In this document: piece by piece, positions 1 to 8,087 of the stretch
How positions within the stretch are numbered: position 1 is the first letter of the stretch
Layout: the number at the start of each line of letters is the position of its first letter
Assembly: GCA_964519955.1 (NCBI GenBank)
Contig: CAZFLM010000029.1
Coordinates: 10,817-74,816, forward strand
DNA: 64,000 nt
Direction: 5' to 3'
DNA from: CAZFLM01 sp964519955
GTDB taxonomy: Bacteria; Armatimonadota; Chthonomonadetes; Chthonomonadales; CAJBBX01
Notes under the pieces: generated by a model
Told to the model about the DNA's origin: nothing
The model's database searches: none
The model's input: only the letters and a program-made list of their open reading frames with translations
Position numbers and translations under genes: made by a program

Positions 1-2
1 CT

Positions 3-923
3 CTATATGCCCGCTACCTCGACAGCATCGGGCACCCCGAGGAGGCGGCCTGGCTGCGAGCGGAGTGGGCCGCGCGCCTCAAGGCCAGGGCTGCGTTCGA
101 GGGCGGCGTCGACCTCGTCTGGTTTGGACCAGCGATGCCGGTCACGCGCCTGGCAGCGATGTGGGCGGCGGGCATGCTGCTGCTGCTGAATGCCGGCTGG
201 CTCGCGCTCATGGGGTTGGCGGCGTGGCGGGCGTCGAAGGGGAAGGCGGAGGCGCCGGGTACCCGAGGCGGGCTCATCGTGTGGGGGCTGGCGGCGCTCG
301 GTTGTCTTCTCGGCGCGCTCCTGGCCGGCGGCATCGCGGCGTCAGCCATGCTTTCCTCCGACTACCTGGTCAGCCAGAACGGCATCACGTATGCGGGTTG
401 GCCGGGGTTCATCCCGGCGGCGTTCCTGTGCGCCATGTGGGTGCGGGGGGTATGCCTGGCGCGCAGATGGGCGTGGCTGACGGCGTTCACCGGCGCACTC
501 GCGATCACGCTGGGCGCGATGTTGGCCACCACGTGTGCGCTCGCCGGGCATGGCGGTGTCTACGACATGCTTCGGATGGCGGCGACGCTGGTGGTGCCGA
601 TCCCCGCGAACGACCGCGTTTCCGCGGATACCTACATCCAGGCAGCCCTCAGCGGCGCCGCGCTCGTGCCCGCGCTCCTGCTCCTCGCGGCCACCGTTGT
701 CAGCCTCTTCTGCCGCGTGCCGATGTCGAAGGGCTGGGCGCGGGCGATGCGCGGCCTGGCCATCCCCAGTGTCTGCGTCATCTTGCTGGCCTACGCGGGG
801 CTGCTCGTCCAGACGGCGCGCACCGAGGCGCTCTGCTCCCACGCCATCGAGCGAATCACCGAGAACGAGGGGCGCTTCCTGGCCGAGTTGAGCGGAAAGG
901 AGTGGCCCGGCCGCACACCGTGA
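3..923 (+). CDS. Membrane protein, C-terminal part (paralogue 1 of 3)
   Basis: The frame is open from the first bases of the window, so the gene starts upstream and about 306 C-terminal residues are visible. A short soluble stretch (to about residue 42) is followed by roughly four hydrophobic segments and a charged C-terminus ending EGRFLAELSGKEWPG. The next two genes have the same layout: a soluble helical part with a Glu/Ala-rich stretch around a Trp (EAAWLRAEW here, EASWVQKQF and DAAWAQDQL there), then membrane segments and an EGRY...WP ending. I therefore read this as the first of three tandem paralogues. The ATG at 135 is internal, because the residues before it also align with the paralogues. 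A GC-rich hairpin follows the stop codon. I do not recognise the family and assign no function. Confidence 0.75.
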   Translation, partial: LYARYLDSIGHPEEAAWLRAEWAARLKARAAFEGGVDLVWFGPAMPVTRLAAMWAAGMLLLLNAGWLALMGLAAWRASKGKAEAPGTRGGLIVWGLAALGCLLGALLAGGIAASAMLSSDYLVSQNGITYAGWPGFIPAAFLCAMWVRGVCLARRWAWLTAFTGALAITLGAMLATTCALAGHGGVYDMLRMAATLVVPIPANDRVSADTYIQAALSGAALVPALLLLAATVVSLFCRVPMSKGWARAMRGLAIPSVCVILLAYAGLLVQTARTEALCSHAIERITENEGRFLAELSGKEWPGRTP

Positions 924-955
924 CATCGGGGGCGACGGCTTCCGATCGCCGCGCT

Positions 956-991
956 GCGCCCGCCGCCTCCACACCCCGGGGCGGCGGGCGC
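956..991 (+). terminator. Strong GC hairpin after the first paralogue
   Basis: Perfect 12-bp stem: GCGCCCGCCGCC at 956-967 pairs with GGCGGCGGGCGC at 980-991 around a 12-nt loop, then TTCGTTCG. It sits 33 bases after a stop codon and about 100 bases before the next start. The T tract is poor, so this is a probable rather than classical intrinsic terminator. Confidence 0.55.
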
Positions 992-1095
992 TTCGTTCGA
1001 CGCGCCTCGATGCCGGTCTCGTGCAGGAGATGGCGGATTGGGGGCGAAGCTAGGGGCATTGAATGACACCCGCTGCCCCACAGGAGAACGCCGCC

Positions 1096-2766
1096 ATGCT
1101 TACGCGCCGAGAAGCGCTGCTCCCGCTTGCCTCCGCCGGCCTCTTCGTGCTGCTGCTCCTCCTCCCCGCCACAGGCTGGATCGTACGCGCGCATCTGGCG
1201 GGCGTTTCCGGTCTGCGGCAGGGCGCGGCGAGCGGTGCCAACGATCCAATGCGGGCCAGGCTGGCCGAACTGCCGAACGATGTTCAGGCACAGGTCATCC
1301 TGGCAACGCTCGGGACGCGCGATCGGCCCAACCGGGGCGCCAGCGACACCGTGGCGCGCCTGGATGAGCTGGCAGCCCGCTTCGACAAGAGCCCGGAGGT
1401 GCGCGCGCACAGGCTGCGGTACTCCATGATGGGGCTTGTCGTCATGAACAGGCAAGACGACGATGCCTGGTTCTCAGGTCGCGCGGCCGATCGCGGCATG
1501 CCCCGCCCACGGGCCCGGCCCGCGCCCACCGCGCAGGAGATCGATCGGTACCTGCGGGCGGCGGCTGCCGGTGAGCGCCTCGATGCCGACAACGCCTATT
1601 TCCCCGCGATGGCCTGGGTTGGCCTCACCGCAGCCCATCGCGATCGCGAGGCACTCGACGCCCTGCACCGAGCTGCGGGCAAGAGGGCGTGGGAGGACTA
1701 CGTCGCCGGCGAGATCAGCGCCCAGATTCGCTTTGGTACGGAGGTGCATGGCCAGTCGGGCGCCCTCGGGCACCTTGCGCAGGTGTCCACGGCCCAGTAT
1801 CCGCATTGCGCTCAGATGCGCTCCGCCGCTCGCGTCGCGGTCTATCTGGCGGCGCAGAGGGAGCAGGCAGGGCAGCTCGGGGAGGGCCTCGCGATCCGCC
1901 ACGACTTGATGCGGCTGGCCGCCACGTTCCGCGCCCAGTCGCGGTCCGCATTCGGCTCGCAGGCCGGCTGCGCGCTCACGCAGGTTGCCGCGCGGAGGCC
2001 CGCGGGCGCCGAGCCGCTGCCGCGGCCCGCGAGCTCGGGCGCCGGCGCTTCGGTGGACCCGAACGAGGGCGCCTACCTTGCCTACCTCCAGGAACAGAAC
2101 CGCGGCGACGAGGCGAGCTGGGTGCAGAAGCAGTTCGACGCTGCGCGGGAGGCCAAGGCGATCATGAGGGCCGGCTTCGACCGGTCCGACGTGTGCGGGC
2201 GCGGCGCCATCAGGCTTGTGGGGCTCCTGGCGGTGGGTACGTTCGTGCTGGCGTACGTCGTGTGGCTGGCTGCGACGCCCCTGGCGGGCTGGATCGGCAG
2301 GCGAGCCGGCGGGTGTCGGTGGGAGGCCATGTTCCTTGCGGCGGCGGGACTGCTGCAGTTGGGCTGGCTGTGGACACACCTGGCGCCGGTGCTGTCAGGG
2401 CTTCTGGTTCCTGCGTCGGCTGCCGCGGGGGTCGATGCGCGCACGGTTGCCCCCACGACGTGGGAGGAGATGAGGCCCACGGTGTTCCTGACGGCGTCGC
2501 TGCTGCCGCTGTGCGCGATCTGGCTGGCGGCTGTCGTGCGGGCCGTGCGTTCGGACGCGCAGGCATCGGGCTCGCAACGCCTCCTGGTGCGCTGCCTGGC
2601 CGTCGCTGTGCTCGCGTACTCGGTGGTGACGCTGGTCACGGTCCGTCAGAACGCAGCGGCGATCGACGGACTTCGTCGCACACTGGTCCATGAGGGCCGT
2701 TACCTGGCCGAAGTCGTGGGGCGGACGTGGCCGGGGGCGGAACCCGCGCAGGGAGCGCACCGGTGA
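1096..2766 (+). CDS. Membrane protein, unknown family (paralogue 2 of 3)
   Basis: 556 residues. I chose ATG 1096 over 1063 because AGGAG lies at 1082-1086 and the protein then begins with a short basic end and a hydrophobic segment (residues about 7-24). The next ~330 residues are soluble, Ala/Arg-rich and probably helical, TPR-like in feel; around residue 158 is AGERLDADNAYFPAM, followed by DREALDALHRAAGK. Four hydrophobic segments make up the C-terminal third, and the end reads EGRYLAEVVGRTWPG. Both motifs recur in the next gene. The likely topology is an inner-membrane protein with one large loop. The stop codon overlaps the start of paralogue 3, so the two are probably translationally coupled. 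Function unknown; the family is not one I can name. Confidence 0.85.
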   Translation: MLTRREALLPLASAGLFVLLLLLPATGWIVRAHLAGVSGLRQGAASGANDPMRARLAELPNDVQAQVILATLGTRDRPNRGASDTVARLDELAARFDKSPEVRAHRLRYSMMGLVVMNRQDDDAWFSGRAADRGMPRPRARPAPTAQEIDRYLRAAAAGERLDADNAYFPAMAWVGLTAAHRDREALDALHRAAGKRAWEDYVAGEISAQIRFGTEVHGQSGALGHLAQVSTAQYPHCAQMRSAARVAVYLAAQREQAGQLGEGLAIRHDLMRLAATFRAQSRSAFGSQAGCALTQVAARRPAGAEPLPRPASSGAGASVDPNEGAYLAYLQEQNRGDEASWVQKQFDAAREAKAIMRAGFDRSDVCGRGAIRLVGLLAVGTFVLAYVVWLAATPLAGWIGRRAGGCRWEAMFLAAAGLLQLGWLWTHLAPVLSGLLVPASAAAGVDARTVAPTTWEEMRPTVFLTASLLPLCAIWLAAVVRAVRSDAQASGSQRLLVRCLAVAVLAYSVVTLVTVRQNAAAIDGLRRTLVHEGRYLAEVVGRTWPGAEPAQGAHR

Positions 2767-4472
2767 GGCGGCGCGTGGCTGCGCTGGCCACGGCTTTCGC
2801 ACCGGTGCTGCTGGTCGCTCTCCTGGCGGCGCCGCGCGTCGGCTGGATTGCGCGCCAGCAGGTTGGGCTCCAGCTCGTCCCGGCCGTGGTGTACGAGATC
2901 ACGCTCCGGGGGCTGGGTGTTCGCAACGCGGCGGGCATCCGGAGCGACCCATCGCCCTCGGTGGATGCCCGCATCAGAGCCGCCCTGGCGCGCCACCCCG
3001 ACGACGCGGGCAGTCAGGTGGCGATGGCGTGGCTTGAGCCCAATGCGAACAGCGAACGCATCGTGGCGCATCTACGCGCCCAGTTGCCGCGAAGGGCCGC
3101 CGATCCGGCGCTGCATGCCCACATACTGCGCTTCTACGCGATGGGCCGCATACGCGTGCGCCGGCCGGAGGAGCATGAGTGGTCGCATGCCGGGTTCGCG
3201 GCGCCGGCTCAGAAGACGCCTGCCCCGGATCCGGCCCTGCTCGCCTCGTACCTCGAGTCGGCGCGCGCCGGGGAGCGGCTCGACCCGGACAACGCCTACT
3301 TCCCGATGATGGAGTGTCTCGGGCTGTTCTCGGCCTATCGCGACCGGGAGGCCCTGGCGGCGCTGCATCGGGCGGCCGGCAAGACCAGATGGAACGACTA
3401 CGCGGCCGGCGAGGCGGTCGCTCGCCAGCGCGCGGTCGAGGAGGCGTTCGGGCGGCAGAGCGCCATGGTACTCGTCGGCGCCCAGGCGTGCGTCCTGTTC
3501 CCCCACTACGCGTCGGTCAGGAGCGGCGTGCGTGTCTCTGTCTCGATCGCGAGCGCGCTGGAGCGGCGTGGTGAGTTCCGCGCTGCCCTGGCGATTCGCC
3601 GAGAATCCATGCGCACTGGGGCGCTGATGCGGTCGACATCCTCTTCCGCCATCGGCACGCTGGTCGGATGCGCGCTGACCGAGCTGGCCATCGACACTCC
3701 GGGGCAATCGGCGAGCGAGGCTGGATCGCAGCCGTCCGGGCCGGAGGCGCGCGCCCGCCGCGAGGCCGCCAACCTGAACGAGATGGTGCGGCGTGGGCAG
3801 ATCCAGGACGCCGCCTGGGCGCAGGATCAGCTCTTCGCCTCCGCGGCCGCTCGCGACGCCGTGCAGCGCGGGTTGCCTCGGACCCCACTCGGCGCGGTCG
3901 CTGCAGGCGGCCTGGCGCGCCAGTGGATCATCGGCTGCGTCCTGGCTGCCCACATCGTCTGGCTCCTCCTCGTGGCAGGGCTGGCGGGCGCGGCGCACCG
4001 ATGGCGCAAGGCCGCGTGGCTGCGTTGGAGCGTGCCCGTCGTTGGGCTCGTGGCGCTGCTGTGGCTATCGGGCCGTGCCGCCGGATTGGCGTCGGTGTTC
4101 GTGGGCGTCACCCGCGCCCTCGAAGTGATGGTGGGCGCAGGCGCAGCATCGAAGGCCGCCGACCCAACGATGGCCGCGCGCGCCTTCGTGATGTGCGGCG
4201 TGATGGCGGTTCCTCTCGTGGTCTCAGGTATCGCTGCCGCCATCGCGCTGGGCCGTGATCGGCCGCTGCTGCCGTCCCTGGCCCGGACGTGCATGGTTGC
4301 CGCGGCGGTGGTGAACCTGCTGTACGGTGGAGTGCTCGCGCAGACGGCGGGGAGCGAAGAGAGGGCGCGCGGGGACCTCGCACGCATGCTCGAAGGCGAG
4401 GGGCGCTACTCGGCGCACGTGGCCGGCATGAGTTGGCCGGAGGTCGAGCCGGGCGCCGCGGCGAACCGATAG
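2763..4472 (+). CDS. Membrane protein, unknown family (paralogue 3 of 3)
   Basis: 569 residues from a GTG start at 2763. This start overlaps the previous stop as GTGA and has GGGAG just upstream; an earlier ATG at 2727 would overlap further and lacks a better site. An N-terminal hydrophobic segment (residues about 8-25) is followed by a long soluble helical part carrying AGERLDPDNAYFPMM near residue 170 and DREALAALHRAAGK after it. Four C-terminal membrane segments follow, and the end is EGRYSAHVAGMSWPE. Layout and motifs match paralogue 2 closely, but overall identity looks modest, so the duplication is old. The coupling suggests that the proteins are made in matched amounts, possibly as subunits of one membrane assembly; that is inference. 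Confidence 0.85.
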   Translation: MRRRVAALATAFAPVLLVALLAAPRVGWIARQQVGLQLVPAVVYEITLRGLGVRNAAGIRSDPSPSVDARIRAALARHPDDAGSQVAMAWLEPNANSERIVAHLRAQLPRRAADPALHAHILRFYAMGRIRVRRPEEHEWSHAGFAAPAQKTPAPDPALLASYLESARAGERLDPDNAYFPMMECLGLFSAYRDREALAALHRAAGKTRWNDYAAGEAVARQRAVEEAFGRQSAMVLVGAQACVLFPHYASVRSGVRVSVSIASALERRGEFRAALAIRRESMRTGALMRSTSSSAIGTLVGCALTELAIDTPGQSASEAGSQPSGPEARARREAANLNEMVRRGQIQDAAWAQDQLFASAAARDAVQRGLPRTPLGAVAAGGLARQWIIGCVLAAHIVWLLLVAGLAGAAHRWRKAAWLRWSVPVVGLVALLWLSGRAAGLASVFVGVTRALEVMVGAGAASKAADPTMAARAFVMCGVMAVPLVVSGIAAAIALGRDRPLLPSLARTCMVAAAVVNLLYGGVLAQTAGSEERARGDLARMLEGEGRYSAHVAGMSWPEVEPGAAANR

Positions 4473-4546
4473 GGGGGCGTGCCGCTCTATGGGGATGCCG
4501 GGCGCCGGACGAGCGCGCCGAGCCTTGTATGGTGAAGGAGACTCCG

Positions 4547-5962
4547 ATGGGACGTGCCTTGGCGCTTCTACTGGCCGTGATGATGGTGGCTGGTCCGGCC
4601 GGCGCGCAGGAACGCGCGGATATGGCGCTCGGCGAGAAGTCGGCCTACATGCTGCTGCCCGCTCGCTATGCCGCCGGGCCGGCGGTCCGCGATGCGGCCT
4701 GGTCGAGCGACGGCCGCTTCCTGCTGATGTCCGTCGTTGACATACAACTGGATGCCCGGATGGTCGCGCAGGCGCTGTCGGGCGGCCCCTCCTTCCGGCC
4801 GCCGGTCGCCGGCGCGTCTCTGGCGGTGTGGACGGCCAAGGACGCATCGACCCAGGTGGTGTGGCGGGCGCCGAGCCCCGACGTCAGCTTCGACGTCAAC
4901 TGGCTCCCTGGCTCGACGGTCGCACTGGTGCTCGCGCACAACGTGGATGTGACGCCTGCCAATGCCCCTGCCAACGCCCCCCGCGACATGCGCGACGTTC
5001 TGCTGCGCATCGACGGGCCGACTGGGAGCGCCCGCGTCCTCGGCCGCGCCGACGCGATGGGCTCCTACACGGTCGCCCCGTCGCCGAGCCAGCCTGTCGC
5101 TGTCGTACGCCGCTGGTCAACGGTCTTGCGCGAGACAGTGGGGTCGGACGGGAAGCCGGAGGTCGTGTCGGAGACCCATGACAGCGTGAGCGTTGTCAAG
5201 GCCGATGGCGGCGCTGGTCCCACGGTGTCCGTCCCGGACGGTGTGCGCCTGCTCGACGCCTCCTGGGTCGCGAAGGACAAGATCGGGCTGCGCGGCGTCG
5301 ACGCGAAGCGGCCGGCGCAAGGCGAGCGGGCATCGCGCTGCTTCGTGATGGACGCCCGTACCGGGGCACTTGGGCCGGTGGCCGAGCTGCCCAAGCCAGA
5401 GACGGCGCCGAAGGTCGAGCTGCCCTTCACGCTTGGGCACGCGCCTGCGAACCTCGTTGCGGGGGCTGCGAAGGTTCCGGTGCGCCCGGTCTTCCTGATC
5501 GGGGCGGCGCAGGGCAAGGAGACGCCGGGTCTCGTGGCGGCGGACGCGGAGTGGGCCGCCCTGTCGCCGACCGGCAGCGCGGTGGCCTACCGGTCCGGGG
5601 AGTCGCTCTGCGTGCGCCTGATCGTCGAGGTGCCTCGCGCCGCGCTGGAGGCTGCCCGGGAGGCCGCACGGCGCGCCGTGGCGCTCAGCAACGCGAAGCA
5701 ATGCGGCCTGGCCGTCATGATGTATGCGCAGGATCATGGCGAAGTACTGCCGGGCCAGGGCGACGACATCGGCAGCCTCCTGACGCCGTACTTCCAGAAC
5801 CCGACACCGCTGGACGGGTTCGTCTACACATTCGCCGGGGGAGCGTTGTCGGGGGTGCAGTCGCCGGCGGAGACCGAGATGGGCTACGTGACCGGGCCGG
5901 GCGGGCGCGCGATCGTGTACGTCGATGGCCACGCCAAGTGGAAGCCGGACAAGCAGCCGTGA
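4547..5962 (+). CDS. Exported propeller-like protein with pseudopilin-like tail
   Basis: 471 residues. ATG 4547 has AAGGAG at 4535-4540, and the product starts with a signal peptide (hydrophobic core about residues 4-16, cleavage probably after GPAGA-Q). Residues about 30-370 are rich in beta-type segments with repeated W...D...L blocks, as in TolB/WD40-like propellers. The last ~95 residues change character: ALSNAKQCGLAVMMYAQDHG, LLTPYF, and a final VYVDGHAKW. These match the C-terminal part of the DUF1559/type II pseudopilin-like proteins common in Planctomycetota and Armatimonadota, including the VDGH ending. The prepilin cleavage helix that normally starts such proteins is absent; a Sec signal and the propeller replace it. 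The protein probably acts outside the cell membrane. Its target is unknown. Confidence 0.75.
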   Translation: MGRALALLLAVMMVAGPAGAQERADMALGEKSAYMLLPARYAAGPAVRDAAWSSDGRFLLMSVVDIQLDARMVAQALSGGPSFRPPVAGASLAVWTAKDASTQVVWRAPSPDVSFDVNWLPGSTVALVLAHNVDVTPANAPANAPRDMRDVLLRIDGPTGSARVLGRADAMGSYTVAPSPSQPVAVVRRWSTVLRETVGSDGKPEVVSETHDSVSVVKADGGAGPTVSVPDGVRLLDASWVAKDKIGLRGVDAKRPAQGERASRCFVMDARTGALGPVAELPKPETAPKVELPFTLGHAPANLVAGAAKVPVRPVFLIGAAQGKETPGLVAADAEWAALSPTGSAVAYRSGESLCVRLIVEVPRAALEAAREAARRAVALSNAKQCGLAVMMYAQDHGEVLPGQGDDIGSLLTPYFQNPTPLDGFVYTFAGGALSGVQSPAETEMGYVTGPGGRAIVYVDGHAKWKPDKQP

Positions 5963-5999
5963 GGCCGGACGCCCGTTGGGGGCAAGTCCGAGCGCCTCG

Positions 6000-6023
6000 G
6001 TGGGATGGGCCTCCGTGCCCGTC
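6000..6023 (-). repeat. Dispersed GGGCACGGAGGCCC repeat, copy near 6.0 kb
   Basis: Short GC-rich repeat reading GTGGGATGGGCCTCCGTGCC on the + strand. Related copies lie near 10.6, 10.7, 11.8, 11.9, 29.2, 48.2 and 49.6 kb. The core GGGC...GCCC can form a small hairpin. It lies between the propeller gene and the CorA-like gene, upstream of the latter's ribosome binding site. Confidence 0.6.
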
Positions 6024-6061
6024 CGAGACGAGTAGGCACGAGATGTGCCGAGGAGTGACGC

Positions 6062-7069
6062 GTGGGTGAAGTCCGGTACGTGAGGGTGCCTCCGGAGGGG
6101 GAGGTCGTCGACGCCGGGTCGCTGAAGGCGCTGCTGGGGCAGCGGGGCAGCCCTGGCTACCTGTGGGTGGACCTGACCGACCCGACCCGCGAGCAGCTCG
6201 AGGCGCTGGTGGAGCCGCTCGGTGTGCATCCGCTGTCGGTCGAGGACTGCCTGGACGACGACCAGGTGCCCAAGGTCGAGGACTTCCAGCACAACATGTT
6301 CGTTCTGTTCAACAGCTACCGGTACATCGACGGCGTGCTGCATGTCGACGAGGTGAACTTCGTGTTGGGGAAGGACTACCTCGTCTCGGTCCACCGGGCC
6401 AGGCCCTCGGGGTGGTCCTACTTCGGGGAAGCGCCCCGGCTGGTGGACGCCGCGCTCGACGAGGTGCGCCGCGGCCCGGACTACCTGCTGCACGTGCTCC
6501 TGGACCAGATCGTCGACGGCAAGTTCGAGGCGATCGAGGCGATCCAGGAGGACGTGGACGCTGCCGAGGAACGCGTGCTGCAGGGGTGGGAGGAGTTCCA
6601 GCCCGACGACCTGCTCCGGATGCGCCGCTGCCTCCTGGTGCTGCGGAAGAGCCTGTTCCACGAGCGCGAGATCTTGATGCGCATCTCCGGGCGCGGCAAC
6701 TCGTTCATCACCGAGGGCGCCGTCTACCGGTTCCGCGACATCTACGACCACCTGGCCCGGTTCTTCGAGTCGACGGAGATCTGCCGCGAAATGATCGCCA
6801 GCCTGGTCGAGATCCATGTCTCGATGGTGAGCGTTCGCCTCGCCGAGGTGGGCAACCGGACGAACCAGACGATGCGGCGCCTCACCGTCATCAACTGCGT
6901 GTTCATGCCGCTGACGCTGCTCGCGGGCATCGGCGGCATGTCCGAGTGGAGCATGATGACCAGCGGCGTGCGGTGGCCGGTCTCCTACTCGGCGTTCCTG
7001 CTGCTGATGGTCGCCATCGGGCTGGCGAACTACTACCTGCTGACGTGGTGGGAGGCCAGGCAGAAGTGA
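6062..7069 (+). CDS. corA: CorA-like divalent cation transporter
   Basis: 335 residues from GTG 6062 with AGGAG at 6051-6055. CorA proteins are pentameric inner-membrane Mg2+/Co2+ channels. Here the first ~270 residues form the cytoplasmic alpha/beta and long-helix region (VEDCLDDDQVPKVEDF, then long acidic and Arg-rich helices) and two membrane helices close the protein (VFMPLTLLAGIGGM and a second one ending in LLTWWEARQK). The selectivity-loop tripeptide, normally GMN after the first membrane helix, reads Gly292-Met293-Ser294. The rest of the C-terminus is typical of the family. A CorA-type channel or efflux system is well supported; the ion carried is not. The gene stands 100 bases after the propeller gene and 13 bases before the Nif3-like gene. 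Confidence 0.88.
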   Translation: MGEVRYVRVPPEGEVVDAGSLKALLGQRGSPGYLWVDLTDPTREQLEALVEPLGVHPLSVEDCLDDDQVPKVEDFQHNMFVLFNSYRYIDGVLHVDEVNFVLGKDYLVSVHRARPSGWSYFGEAPRLVDAALDEVRRGPDYLLHVLLDQIVDGKFEAIEAIQEDVDAAEERVLQGWEEFQPDDLLRMRRCLLVLRKSLFHEREILMRISGRGNSFITEGAVYRFRDIYDHLARFFESTEICREMIASLVEIHVSMVSVRLAEVGNRTNQTMRRLTVINCVFMPLTLLAGIGGMSEWSMMTSGVRWPVSYSAFLLLMVAIGLANYYLLTWWEARQK

Positions 7070-7082
7070 GGACCAGCCGACC

Positions 7083-7982
7083 GTGAGCCTCGTGAGCCGC
7101 CGCGAAGTGCTGGGCAGCATCGCCGCGAGCCTTGCGGCGCCCATGCCCGGACGCGCGCGCGGCATGGGAGGGAGAGCTATGCCAACCACTCTCGATATCC
7201 GCCGGTACCTGCTCGAGAACAGCCCCTGGGTCGACGCCGACAAGACCGTGGACACGGTGAAGGCGGGTGACCCCTCGCGGCCTGTGCGCAAGGCGGGCGT
7301 GGCGTGGTTCCCGTCGATCTGGGACATTCGCGCCGCCGTCAAGCAGGGCTGCGACCTGCTGATCGTCCACGAGCCCACGTTCTGGGAGCACTCGCCGGAC
7401 GAGCGGCGGCTGCGCTCCGCCGTTCCGGGCATCGCGAAGAGCAGGCTGCTGGAGGAGAGCGGCCTCGTTATCCTGCGCGCCCACGACACGTGGGACAACT
7501 GGCCGGAGGTCGGCATCCGGGACTCGTGGGCGCGCTACCTGGGCCTCGGCAAGCCCGTGAAGGAGGGCAGCCGCCTGCGCTGGCACGCGATGTACGAGAT
7601 CGAGGAGCAGACGCTGGCCCGGTTCGCGCAGCACGTTGCAGACCGCGTGCGCCCGCTTGGCGAGGACAGCGTGCAGGTCATCGGCGACCCGAAGCGCAAG
7701 GTGAAGCACCCGGCGGTCGGCGTGGGCTGCGCGGTGCCGGACCAGGAGATGGTGGACTGCGGCGCGGACGTGCTGGTGATGTGCTACGACGGCGCCGGCT
7801 ACTGGTCCACCCGTGAGCGCCTGGCGGAGTCGGGCGCCGTTATCATCACGGTGGAGCACGGGACGAGCGAGATGCCCGGCCTCATGGGCCTGCGCGACCA
7901 CCTGGCCGGCAAGTACCCGGACGTCGAGTTCGTCTGGATCGCCGAACATCCGCGCACGTGGACGGTGAAGGGGCGACGCTGA
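7083..7982 (+). CDS. Nif3-like dinuclear metal protein
   Basis: 299 residues from GTG 7083. The N-terminus (SRREVLGSIAASLAAP) looks like a Tat signal. A second start, ATG 7179, has a very strong site (GGGAGGGAGAG) and would give a 267-residue cytoplasmic form; I cannot decide between them. Nif3/YqfO-fold proteins bind two metal ions through His, Asp and Glu residues. Visible counterparts are LLIVHEPTFWEHS in the N-terminal half and VEHGTSEMPG near the C-terminus, so the metal site looks intact. The family-typical middle insert is short here. The enzymatic role of the family is not established (GTP cyclohydrolase I type 2 is a legacy name). A second, degenerate member lies 1.5 kb downstream. 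Confidence 0.7.
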   Translation: MSLVSRREVLGSIAASLAAPMPGRARGMGGRAMPTTLDIRRYLLENSPWVDADKTVDTVKAGDPSRPVRKAGVAWFPSIWDIRAAVKQGCDLLIVHEPTFWEHSPDERRLRSAVPGIAKSRLLEESGLVILRAHDTWDNWPEVGIRDSWARYLGLGKPVKEGSRLRWHAMYEIEEQTLARFAQHVADRVRPLGEDSVQVIGDPKRKVKHPAVGVGCAVPDQEMVDCGADVLVMCYDGAGYWSTRERLAESGAVIITVEHGTSEMPGLMGLRDHLAGKYPDVEFVWIAEHPRTWTVKGRR

Positions 7983-8038
7983 GGCCGAGCGTGGCATCGC
8001 CGCACTTCCGCTGGCCTTGGGCGGTCTATATGAAGTGA

Positions 8039-8075
8039 GCGGGCGACGTCCGCAGCCACCAGATCCGTCGCCCGC
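8039..8075 (+). promoter_or_regulatory. Leader hairpin touching a ribosome binding site
   Basis: GCGGGCGACG at 8039-8048 pairs perfectly with CGTCGCCCGC at 8066-8075 (10-bp stem, 17-nt loop). The next base begins the AGGGAG ribosome binding site (8076-8081) of the gene at 8088. It could terminate transcription from the Nif3-like gene or modulate access to the ribosome binding site. Confidence 0.5.
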
Positions 8076-8087
8076 AGGGAGCAGCAG

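Noticed and set aside
135..923. Complete gene starting at ATG 135
   Set aside because: The frame is open upstream to the window edge, and the residues before 135 align with the paralogues.
5117..7516. 799-residue open frame on the - strand
   Set aside because: Lies opposite the propeller, CorA-like and Nif3-like genes; Arg/His/Pro-rich composition of antisense GC-rich frames and no known motif.
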